Shown here one piece after another: positions 26,790 through 34,230 of a stretch of DNA of 38,290 nt. Positions within the stretch are counted from its first letter, which is position 1. Each line of letters opens with the position of its first letter. The stretch lies in the NCBI GenBank assembly GCA_030690365.1, contig JAUYGX010000083.1, positions 1-38,290 on the forward strand, in the 5' to 3' direction. This stretch comes from Bacteroidales bacterium. GTDB lineage: Bacteria > Bacteroidota > Bacteroidia > Bacteroidales > F082. A program made the translations under genes and the position numbers. The notes beneath the pieces are model-generated. The model ran no database searches. It saw only the letters and a list, made by a program, of their open reading frames with translations, and was not told the origin of the DNA.

Positions 26790-27858
26790 ATTTTTTTGAA
26801 CATTTAAGCAAGGTGTGGCTAACACCTATCCCCTGAATTACGCTGTCAATTTTCATCCCGGCTTTTTCGATCAGCCCTTTCATGTCGTTTGAATGATACA
26901 TCTGGCTATTGCCATTGGCCAGGGCTGTAAAGTATAGCGAGGTGCCATGCAGGCTGTAGGTCGAAGCTTCAAAATCCTGTAAATCCCAAAAAGTTTCGAG
27001 TATAAACAACGATCCGCTTTCGTCGAGGGCATTGTATGAGCGTTGGAGCAGGCTGAGAATTTCGTCCTGCGAAAAGCAATCCAAAAACTGGCTCATCCAA
27101 ATAGCATCATAACCGGTTGGGAATGCGATGCTTCCATCCAATAGGTTAAGTGCATGGGTTGAAATTCTGGATGAAAAACCTGCTTCTTCAATATTTTTAG
27201 TGGCCTCAGCCACCTGACCCGGAAGATCGAGGATGGTGAGAAAAACATCCGGGTTGTTTTGGGCACAAAAAATGGAAAACTTACCGGTATTTCCACCCAC
27301 ATCCAGCATTTTCTTGGTGTTGCCTGCAAAGATGTGCGGAAGCACTTCCGGAAAGGCATAATCAGAATAGAAGTGGTCGAATGCAAACCAGCTTTTACGC
27401 ACCTGTGGTGGCAATTCCGCCAGGGCTTCATAAATGGTATTCCAATTACCAAAAACCGATAATCCGGCTGGTTTGCCTTCCTGAATGGATTCCTGAAGCT
27501 TGAACATGCCCAGGTAATTTACATCTTGCACAAAATCCATGTTTACCCTGGTGAGCTCGTCTCTAAGCAGGAAATATCCCGTTTTCGTGATAACGTACTG
27601 ATCCTCTTCAACCATCACCATTTCGAGGCTAAGCCCTGCTTCGAGCAGCACTTTTACTCCATACACCGACAATTTAAGCGCTTCTGCAATGTCTTGGATG
27701 GTGACCCCTTGATGCCGGTTTTTAAGCAGGTAATCCAGAATGCCCAAATCGCGTAAAGCTTTGGCAGCCTGAAACATAATGGGCCCAAAGGCAATTTTTT
27801 GTGCATCGAACTTCGATTGCAGGGCTGTTTTATTGTCGTTGCCGAAAGTTATTTTCAT
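26788..27858 (-). CDS. O-methyltransferase-fold SAM methyltransferase of the phenolic-lipid cluster
   Basis: 356 residues. An N-terminal winged-helix dimerisation domain (about 20-100, with VTIQDIAEALKLSVYGVKVLLEAG) is followed by the SAM-binding domain: motif I LDVGGNTGKF (185-194), D211 in LDLPGQVAEA, and motif V region FILETFWD. This is the plant-type/antibiotic O-methyltransferase architecture. The catalytic HDW/HxW histidine expected just after motif IV is not there; the equivalent segment reads WMSQFLDCFSQDE (254-266). It may therefore methylate carbon or use another base. It is the last gene of the cluster, 9 bases after the acyltransferase. The ring carbon of an aryl-polyene head group is a plausible target, by inference. 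Confidence 0.85.
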   Translation of the reverse strand: MKITFGNDNKTALQSKFDAQKIAFGPIMFQAAKALRDLGILDYLLKNRHQGVTIQDIAEALKLSVYGVKVLLEAGLSLEMVMVEEDQYVITKTGYFLLRDELTRVNMDFVQDVNYLGMFKLQESIQEGKPAGLSVFGNWNTIYEALAELPPQVRKSWFAFDHFYSDYAFPEVLPHIFAGNTKKMLDVGGNTGKFSIFCAQNNPDVFLTILDLPGQVAEATKNIEEAGFSSRISTHALNLLDGSIAFPTGYDAIWMSQFLDCFSQDEILSLLQRSYNALDESGSLFILETFWDLQDFEASTYSLHGTSLYFTALANGNSQMYHSNDMKGLIEKAGMKIDSVIQGIGVSHTLLKCSKK

Positions 27859-27867
27859 GTGAAAAAG

Positions 27868-28752
27868 TTATTTCCAAAAATAATAGTAATTAAACCATTG
27901 TTCAGGGTGCTGACGCATAGTTTTTGATAAAAATGAAATATAATCGCTTAAAGCTGATTTTAATGATTGATCAAATTCAGATCGTTTTGAGGAATAGGTC
28001 TTTGGCCTGGTGGCAAAAAAGTGATAATGCATTTTGGGATGCCTGATGGCCGAAATATAAGTAATGGGTTTGTTGTACTTGATGGCCAGACTGAAAGGCC
28101 CGGCAGGGAAGTCGGCTTCGTAACCCATAAAGTTCGTGGTAATGGTTTTCGATCCCGGCAAAAAACGATCGCCATGGATGGCAATCAGTTCATTTTTTTC
28201 CAATGCATCACGGATGGCGAAAAGATGCGACAGATCTTCTTTTATGGGAATAATGTGCATCGATTTTTGGGTCATTACCTCATCCAGCATGGTTTTTATT
28301 TTCTCATGTTCCGATTCAAGCATCACAATATGCACTTTGGTTTTGATCCGATGCAATAGCTGACCTGCAATTTCCCAGTTGCCCATGTGTGCGCCCATGA
28401 TAAATCCTCCTTTTTCGGAAGCCATTTGATGCAGGTTTTCTTCGCCTTCAAAATTGAAGGTAAATTTCGATGAAATTCCCGACATCAGAGCCACTTTGTC
28501 GATCAGCACCTGTCCAAACACAAAATTGTTTTTAAATAAATACCAAAAACTTTTAGCACGGCTGAATCCCAAAATACGGCGAAAATAGAAAACCATTGGC
28601 TTTCTTGCTTTTGGAACAAACAAAACAAAATAGGGAGCTACAAAGAGGAGAAGTCCGTAAGCCGAATTTAGTCCGAAATGTTTAAGCAAGAATATAAAAG
28701 CGCGGTAACCGGCCGCTCCTCCACGCGTCTTACCTTCCCATTCGGCTGACAT
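27868..28752 (-). CDS. LpxL/HtrB-like acyltransferase
   Basis: 294 residues. The acyltransferase motif HX4E is present (H122...E127 in GAHMGNWEIAG), followed by HIVMLESEHEKI, IHGDRFLPGSKT and FPAGPFSLAIKYNKP, as in lipid A late acyltransferases. A hydrophobic segment at about 31-47 fits membrane association. The N-terminus WEGKTRGGAAGYRAFIFLLKHFG is typical of the flexirubin/aryl-polyene cluster version. It probably transfers an acyl chain or the polyene from the ACP to a lipid acceptor at the inner membrane. Its start codon overlaps the ACP stop by one base, which indicates translational coupling. Confidence 0.88.
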   Translation of the reverse strand: MSAEWEGKTRGGAAGYRAFIFLLKHFGLNSAYGLLLFVAPYFVLFVPKARKPMVFYFRRILGFSRAKSFWYLFKNNFVFGQVLIDKVALMSGISSKFTFNFEGEENLHQMASEKGGFIMGAHMGNWEIAGQLLHRIKTKVHIVMLESEHEKIKTMLDEVMTQKSMHIIPIKEDLSHLFAIRDALEKNELIAIHGDRFLPGSKTITTNFMGYEADFPAGPFSLAIKYNKPITYISAIRHPKMHYHFFATRPKTYSSKRSEFDQSLKSALSDYISFLSKTMRQHPEQWFNYYYFWK

Positions 28753-29003
28753 TAGTTTTGTTTGTAATCGATCACAAACTGATAAAGGTCGTGCAGAGTT
28801 AAAATTTTGCCCAGGTGCTCACTGGTTACCTTCACGCCAAAGTTATTTTCCAAAATTACTGCAATATCAACAAAATCAAGACTTTCGATGTCTAAATCGT
28901 CTTTGAGCAATGCATCCGGCACCAATTGATCTTCTTCGAGCTCAAACTCTTCGATTAAAAATGAATTAATTTTAAGTATGGTTTCTTTTCTGTCCACAAT
29001 CAT
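28752..29003 (-). CDS. Acyl carrier protein
   Basis: 83 residues, four-helix ACP. The 4'-phosphopantetheine attachment serine is S41 in DDLDIESLDFVDIAV, a variant of the canonical DSLD with glutamate in place of aspartate. It is distinct from a general AcpP and belongs to the cluster ketosynthase. Translationally coupled to the LpxL-like acyltransferase (one-base overlap). Preceded by a TACTTTTG element, so the ACP-acyltransferase-methyltransferase group may have its own promoter. Confidence 0.93.
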   Translation of the reverse strand: MIVDRKETILKINSFLIEEFELEEDQLVPDALLKDDLDIESLDFVDIAVILENNFGVKVTSEHLGKILTLHDLYQFVIDYKQN

Positions 29004-29028
29004 AAAGATATTGAGTTTTTATCAGGCA

Positions 29029-29036
29029 CAAAAGTA
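29029..29036 (-). promoter_or_regulatory. -7 promoter element of the ACP gene (TACTTTTG)
   Basis: TACTTTTG on the minus strand, 25 bases before the ACP start and in the 98-base gap after the ketosynthase, matches TAnnTTTG. A TTGG lies about 22 bases upstream. Confidence 0.5.
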
Positions 29037-29101
29037 ATAAAATACCTTGTAATTTTACCAACCCAATACTATAATTACATCAATAGACCCCTCAAATCCG
29101 G

Positions 29102-30319
29102 CTATAGTTTTCTGACAATCAAGGTTGAGTTGGTGCCACCGAAACCAAAGGAATTGGAAAGGATGGTATTGATTTTTTGTTCTTTGGTTTGACAGATGAT
29201 ATTCAGTTTGGCAGAATATTCATCCGGGTTTTCAAAGTTCAGGTTGGGTGCTATGAATGAGTTATGCGCCATGAGTAGTGAGTAAATGACTTCGCTGGCG
29301 CCTCCCATCCACATTTCGTGGCCGGTCATTCCTTTGGTTGAACTAACCGGCACCCTTCCCTGATCGAAAATTTTATAAATAGCTGAGGCTTCGTTTTGAT
29401 CGCCAACAGGTGTTGAGGTGGCGTGGGCATTCAAATAGTCGATATCTTTAGGTTTGAGGCGGGCGTCATCCAGGGCACGCTGCAGCGACCGTACCGGGCC
29501 TTCTACATTGGGTACCGAGATGTGATCGCCATTGGACGAAAATCCGTAGCCAAGCACCTCTCCAAAGATGGTAGCACCCCGTTTAATGGCGTTCTCGTAG
29601 CTTTCGAGTACCAATGTAGCGGCGCCTCCGCTGGGGACCAGTCCGTCGCGGTCGCGGTCGAACGGGCGCGATGCCTTGGTGGGATCGCCTTCCCGGGTGG
29701 AAAAGGCATTGAGGGCATCGAAACTGCACATCGACATGGCGTTGATTTCCTGTGCCCCACCACAAATGATGGTGTCCTGCATGCCGTTTTTAATCATAAA
29801 ATAAGCCATGCCCACCGAATGCGATCCGCTGGCACATGCCCCGCTAATGGTAAAGTTGATGCCTTTTAATTTAAGGATCACCGACAGGTTCATGCTGATG
29901 GTTGAATTCATCGACTGAAAAATAGATCCCGAACCAATCATCATGGTGTTTTTCTTTTCTCTGAGCAGGTCAGCCGCTTCTACCACTGCCGTGGAACTGC
30001 TGTCGTTGCCATACAGAATGCCAATTTCATGACTGTCGAGGTAATCTTCTTCAATCTTCGCATTTTTCAATGCTTCCATGGTCGCCATGTAGGCATATTC
30101 GCCCTGTTCGGGAAGACCCACACGCATACGGCGCGGCAGTATTCCCTTGAGGGTGGGCCGCTCGATGAATCCGGTAAGCGCCGATCGAAAACCAAGTTCT
30201 TTCCTCCCCTGATCCATCACAATGCCAGATCTGCCAACGTAAAGAGAATTCTTAACTTCCTCCAGGTTTTTACCAATGGTTGAATAAATACCCATTCCCG
30301 TAATGACGACTCTTTTCAT
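29102..30319 (-). CDS. Beta-ketoacyl-ACP synthase (FabF/KAS II-like, aryl-polyene type)
   Basis: 405 residues. The complete condensing-enzyme triad is present: C162 in SGACASGSH, H299 in LNAHATSTPVGD and H334 in STKGMTGHEMWMGGASE, so it is catalytically competent and not a chain-length factor. The N-terminal VVITGMGIYSTIGKN and C-terminal NSFGFGGTNSTLIV are standard. The MWMGG after the second histidine replaces the usual LLGAAG and may shape the acyl pocket. It condenses malonyl-ACP with the growing chain, probably the aryl starter. It lies 54 bases downstream of the reductase in the same direction. Confidence 0.93.
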   Translation of the reverse strand: MKRVVITGMGIYSTIGKNLEEVKNSLYVGRSGIVMDQGRKELGFRSALTGFIERPTLKGILPRRMRVGLPEQGEYAYMATMEALKNAKIEEDYLDSHEIGILYGNDSSSTAVVEAADLLREKKNTMMIGSGSIFQSMNSTISMNLSVILKLKGINFTISGACASGSHSVGMAYFMIKNGMQDTIICGGAQEINAMSMCSFDALNAFSTREGDPTKASRPFDRDRDGLVPSGGAATLVLESYENAIKRGATIFGEVLGYGFSSNGDHISVPNVEGPVRSLQRALDDARLKPKDIDYLNAHATSTPVGDQNEASAIYKIFDQGRVPVSSTKGMTGHEMWMGGASEVIYSLLMAHNSFIAPNLNFENPDEYSAKLNIICQTKEQKINTILSNSFGFGGTNSTLIVRKL

Positions 30320-30373
30320 GGTGTTAGTAAGTGTAGTATTTATATTTCGTTTTTAAAAAGCAAGATACATTGT

Positions 30374-31117
30374 TTACGTGTAAAGACCCCCGTTGATGTT
30401 AATTACCTCGCCGGTGATGTAAGCGGCGCCTTCGCTGGCGAGAAATCCCACGGTAGCGGCCACTTCTTCAGGTTTACCGAACCGGTTGACCGGAATCAGG
30501 TTTTTTAGTTGTGATTCGTCCAGATTTTTTACCATTTCTGTTTTAATGTAACCAGGAGCTACTGCATTTACCGTTACCTTCTTTTTTCCCACTTCCTGTG
30601 CCAGGGCCTTGGTGGCACCAATCACGCCCGCTTTTGCAGCACTGTAATTGGTTTGGCCGGGTAATCCTTTTATCCCCGAAAGGGAAACCACATTGATGAT
30701 ACGTCCCCATTTTTTAATAATCATATCTTTAAGCAGAACGCTGGTTACATAGTAGAAGCTGTTCAGGTTGGTGTTGATTACAGAATGCCAGTCGGCTGGT
30801 TCCATCCAAACCATCAGGGTATCTTTTGAAATTCCGGCATTGTTAACAAGTACGGCAATATAGGAGGTTTCGTCGTGTTGCTCTCTCCAGGATTTTAGCA
30901 CCTGCTGAACCTCTTCTAACCGGGTGACATCAAACTGAATAGTCTCAGCAAATCCCCCTGCTTCGGTAATGTGGGTAACCACTTTCAAAGCTTCTTCCTG
31001 GTTGCTGTTGTAATGCACCAGTACCCTGAATCCATCAGTGGCAAGCTGTTTGCAGATAGCACCACCGATGCCTCCTGAGCCTCCTGTTACCAGAGCATAT
31101 TTCATCAACTCACTCAT
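30374..31117 (-). CDS. 3-oxoacyl-ACP reductase (FabG-like)
   Basis: 247 residues, short-chain dehydrogenase. NADPH motif TGGSGGIG (11-18), NNAG (92-95), catalytic S145, Y158 and K162 (NYSAAKAG) and the C-terminal ITGEVININGGLYT. It reduces beta-keto to beta-hydroxy acyl-ACP. Its ATG overlaps the stop of the ammonia-lyase by four bases (ATGA), so the two are translationally coupled. An internal ATG at codon 5 (MKYALVTGG) is an alternative start. In this operon it serves the ketosynthase rather than general fatty acid synthesis; that is inferred from context. Confidence 0.93.
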   Translation of the reverse strand: MSELMKYALVTGGSGGIGGAICKQLATDGFRVLVHYNSNQEEALKVVTHITEAGGFAETIQFDVTRLEEVQQVLKSWREQHDETSYIAVLVNNAGISKDTLMVWMEPADWHSVINTNLNSFYYVTSVLLKDMIIKKWGRIINVVSLSGIKGLPGQTNYSAAKAGVIGATKALAQEVGKKKVTVNAVAPGYIKTEMVKNLDESQLKNLIPVNRFGKPEEVAATVGFLASEGAAYITGEVININGGLYT

Positions 31118-32658
31118 GGTTGAAATGTGATTGGTTCGTTGTTGATGAGGAATTGGCGCAAAGCGGATAATTCCTTGTATTTAGGGGTGTCGTCGGTAAA
31201 AACCGGAACCAACTCCCGGAGCTGATGATACAGGGTACTGGTCAGCGTTCCCATTTTTGATTCTATCTTCAAATAATCCACCGCCTGGATAATGGCCAGA
31301 AATTCGATGGCCAGTACCTCGAAGGTATTGTCGATTGTCCGTTTGGCCATCAACGCAGCATTGGTTCCCATGCTCACCACATCCTGATTATCGTTGTTGT
31401 TGGGGATGCTGTGGATGTACATTGGGTTCGAAAGTGTTTGATTTTCGGCCACTGTGGAAGTAGCTGTAAACTGGGTACCCTGAAGCCCCAGGTTTAACCC
31501 CAGAACGCCCAGGTTTACAAATGGAGGCAGTATATTATTGAGTTTGTTGTTCATCAGGAAGTTGATCTGCCGTTCGGCCAGCATCGAGAGTTTGGTGATG
31601 GCAATTTTCAGCTTATCCATTTCGAACGAAACGTAGTCGCCGTGGAAGTTTCCGCCGTGATAAACGGTTTTGCCCCGAACATCCACAATGGGGTTGTCGT
31701 TGGCCGAGTTTACCTCGTTTACCAGTACTTTTTTGGTGTTTTCGAGGGTGTCGATGATTGGCCCTAAAATCTGAGGCACACAACGCAGCGAATAATATTC
31801 CTGGATTTTCTGTTTAAAAATCTTCTCTTCAATTTTCCCGTTGAAAAGGTGGTCGTCTCGTTTTTTAATCAGATGGCTGTCGCTCAGCAGGAAACGCATT
31901 TTTTCGGCAATGTGGTGCTGACCTTCGTGTTTTTTTACACCATTGAGTACCAGTGAAAAATGATCGTCGAACGATTCAACCAGCTCATTGATCATCGAAG
32001 AGGCGTAAACGGACCAGCCGATGGCTCTTTGGGCAAAAATGGTATTGTTGATGCCAATTCCCGACATCACGGAAGTGCCGTTAATTAAACCCAATCCTTC
32101 GCGAAGTCTTATTTTTAAAGGGGTGATGTTCAGTTGTGCAAAGACATCGGCAGTGGGTTTCATTTCATTCTGATAGTAAACTTCACCCTCACCAATAAGT
32201 ACCAGTGCCAGGTGCGAAAGTTGTACGAGGTCGCCACTGGCACCTACACCACCATGTTCGGGGATAAAGGGGATAATTTGCTTATTCAGTAAAATGGCCA
32301 AAAGTTTAATGGCATCGGTGTGAATGCCCGAATATCCGAGCGAAAGGCTTTTCAACCTGGAAATCATGGCCGCCCGAACGCACATTGGTTCGAGTGGTTT
32401 TCCTGATCCGGCGGCGTGGCTTCTGATCAGGTTATACTGAAGTTGAATCTGGTCGTTGCTGTCGATCCGGTATTGTGCCATCGGCCCCAAACCGGTATTT
32501 ACCCCATAAATGATTTTATCCACAGAAAAATCTTTCAGGAAATGATAACACTGTTCAACCTGCCCGAGCATGGTTTCGTCGAGCGAAACATCTTCGTTGT
32601 TTATCAAAACCTGCATGTAATCTTCAATTTGCAGTAGTTTGTCGGAAATCGTAACCAT
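31114..32658 (-). CDS. Aromatic amino acid ammonia-lyase (tyrosine/histidine ammonia-lyase family)
   Basis: 514 residues. The MIO prosthetic group forms from A140-S141-G142 in GGVGASGDLVQ; catalytic Y51 is in IYGVNTGLGPMAQY. The selectivity pair is S80-H81 (LIRSHAAG), formally of histidine type. However, the whole protein follows, from memory, the Flavobacterium johnsoniae enzyme characterised as a tyrosine ammonia-lyase (QIQLQYNLIRSH, YYSLRCVPQILGP, YHGGNFHGDY, SIPNNNDNQ). It would deaminate tyrosine to 4-coumarate, the starter of aryl polyenes. No histidine-degradation genes (hutU, hutI) are nearby and it is coupled to FabG, so a biosynthetic role is favoured. Confidence 0.9.
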   Translation of the reverse strand: MVTISDKLLQIEDYMQVLINNEDVSLDETMLGQVEQCYHFLKDFSVDKIIYGVNTGLGPMAQYRIDSNDQIQLQYNLIRSHAAGSGKPLEPMCVRAAMISRLKSLSLGYSGIHTDAIKLLAILLNKQIIPFIPEHGGVGASGDLVQLSHLALVLIGEGEVYYQNEMKPTADVFAQLNITPLKIRLREGLGLINGTSVMSGIGINNTIFAQRAIGWSVYASSMINELVESFDDHFSLVLNGVKKHEGQHHIAEKMRFLLSDSHLIKKRDDHLFNGKIEEKIFKQKIQEYYSLRCVPQILGPIIDTLENTKKVLVNEVNSANDNPIVDVRGKTVYHGGNFHGDYVSFEMDKLKIAITKLSMLAERQINFLMNNKLNNILPPFVNLGVLGLNLGLQGTQFTATSTVAENQTLSNPMYIHSIPNNNDNQDVVSMGTNAALMAKRTIDNTFEVLAIEFLAIIQAVDYLKIESKMGTLTSTLYHQLRELVPVFTDDTPKYKELSALRQFLINNEPITFQP

Positions 32659-32798
32659 TTAGTAGTTAGTTTTTATCAGATACTTTATTTAGCTAAAATA
32701 CCCGAATCAATTGAACCTGGTATCTGGCAAAGGTTATTCGAAACTTTGTTGTTAACATCGGTAGATATTGCTGGGTAGATTGCCACAAAATAGCTGGT

Positions 32799-33944
32799 TT
32801 AATGTATGTCGTGCAATTTATTAATCACCGGATTGGCATATAATTTTAAAAAGAGTGTCCTGATATCGTCATTTTCTTGCCTAACAATTTCGGTGGTGTG
32901 TGTATACCGTGTTTCCAGCTGTTTTGCTGTTTCGGTAGTATACTCATTTGCATATTTTTTTGTGTTGTTCAATAGGTCGTAAGCCAGATAGTTGGAGGGC
33001 CACAAGAAATAATTCTGATGTATCTGCTTGTCGATAATCCGGGCCATTTCGCTTAAAACTTCGTTGTGCGTTAAATTTTCACCATCAAGCAATTCAATAT
33101 CCGGGTTTATGGTATTTCCCATCGTCAATTGAATTCTTCCTTTTTGAGCCAATACGCCACCCAGGATTGATTGGAAATCTTCATCCAGATTTTTAACGTA
33201 AGTGCCTTTTTGCGACAGGTATATTTCGCGCACTTTCATGGCATCGCACGGCTCCCATTCATAAGAAATGGTGGCGGGGGTGATGTTGAACTCCATCATG
33301 CTTTTAATGAAATTATCTTCACAAGAAAGGGACAACATTTTTAGTATGGTGACGTCGGTTTTGTCGAAACCATCTTTGGTTCTTCCTTTGCGTTGTGCTA
33401 TCCAGATGGAATTGTTTAACTGTGTTAAAGAATAGCGCATGTAGGCAGAAAGTCGTTGCGAATTGAGCAACAATTCCTTTGGGCTTCCTTCACGGTAAAC
33501 GGTAATCATTTGGTTGGCTTTACCCAGATCAATAATCAACTGATTAATCATCAGGTTGTTGCCCCAGGTGGTCTGGTTAACTTTAAAGCCGTTCTTTAGT
33601 TGTGTGAGTCCCAAAAGGGATGAATCAAGCATGATGTCGCGGTGATTGGCGACAAAAGTATAATGTCCGCTTTTTGAAAGATTCCCGAAGCCTGAAGTAA
33701 AGAGACCATTGCTGGTTCTGCTCATAATGGTTTCGATGGCTGGTAAGGTAAGAACCGTTTGGAATCCGGTTAAGTTTCTAACTTCTTTCAGTTCACTGAG
33801 TATTGATTGCTTTTGTTCCTCATCGAATAAGTAGCCCATCATGGCGTGAAAATCCGGATCGGCCATAAGCCGTGGAATCGAAGCCTCAATCTCTTCATCA
33901 GAGTAAGGTCTTACAGCATCATAATAAACTTCGTTCATAAGCAA
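32799..33944 (-). CDS. PlsC-like glycerol-phosphate-type acyltransferase
   Basis: 381 residues. The acyltransferase core begins around SGHYTFVANHRDIMLDSSLLG. Here the histidine H101 and aspartate D107 are six apart (HX5D), not the canonical HX4D, although the motif NHRD(I)xLD occurs in a recognisable Bacteroidota subgroup. ITVYREGSPKELL and SIWIAQRKGRTKDG match the acyl-acceptor/phosphate-binding motifs. It may acylate a lysophospholipid or transfer the cluster product to a glycerol lipid. It lies 140 bases upstream of the lyase in the same direction and is probably the first gene of the cluster, though it may be an independent gene. Confidence 0.78.
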   Translation of the reverse strand: MLMNEVYYDAVRPYSDEEIEASIPRLMADPDFHAMMGYLFDEEQKQSILSELKEVRNLTGFQTVLTLPAIETIMSRTSNGLFTSGFGNLSKSGHYTFVANHRDIMLDSSLLGLTQLKNGFKVNQTTWGNNLMINQLIIDLGKANQMITVYREGSPKELLLNSQRLSAYMRYSLTQLNNSIWIAQRKGRTKDGFDKTDVTILKMLSLSCEDNFIKSMMEFNITPATISYEWEPCDAMKVREIYLSQKGTYVKNLDEDFQSILGGVLAQKGRIQLTMGNTINPDIELLDGENLTHNEVLSEMARIIDKQIHQNYFLWPSNYLAYDLLNNTKKYANEYTTETAKQLETRYTHTTEIVRQENDDIRTLFLKLYANPVINKLHDIH

Positions 33945-34131
33945 AATAAATGAATCGGTAAAAATAACACTATTCTTTCATTTGGAAAGGTATTGTGTCA
34001 ATCATTCACCCGGAAGGGTGAAAATTTTAAGGCACATATGCCGGAAAAAGTGATTTAAAAATGAACAGTTTACAATTCACCCGGCGACAGAAGTGTATCT
34101 GGCGGATTGTAAAGCAGGATTTGAAACATCA

Positions 34132-34173
34132 ATACACAAAAAAGCGCCTGTTGAGCAACGCTTTTTTGTGTAT
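34132..34173. terminator. Bidirectional terminator-like hairpin
   Basis: Perfect 15-bp inverted repeat ATACACAAAAAAGCG / CGCTTTTTTGTGTAT around 12 bases, with A- and T-runs inside the arms. It can end minus-strand transcription from the C1 peptidase gene. Confidence 0.75.
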
Positions 34174-34177
34174 GATT

Positions 34178-34230
34178 TAGAAACTGTCTAAATTTTTCCC
34201 GTAGGGAAAATAAAATTTAGACAGTTTCTA
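34178..34230. repeat. 19-bp inverted repeat with nested hairpin at the peptidase stop codon
   Basis: Perfect arms TAGAAACTGTCTAAATTTT (34178-34196) and AAAATTTAGACAGTTTCTA (34212-34230); between them a second short stem TTCCC/GGGAA with loop GTA. The peptidase stop codon is the outer end of the right arm. Confidence 0.85.

Noticed and set aside
31114-32658. Histidine utilisation (hutH) assignment for the ammonia-lyase
   Set aside because: The S-H pair alone suggests HutH, but no hut genes are adjacent, and coupling to FabG/KS/ACP plus similarity to a flavobacterial tyrosine lyase favour a biosynthetic role.
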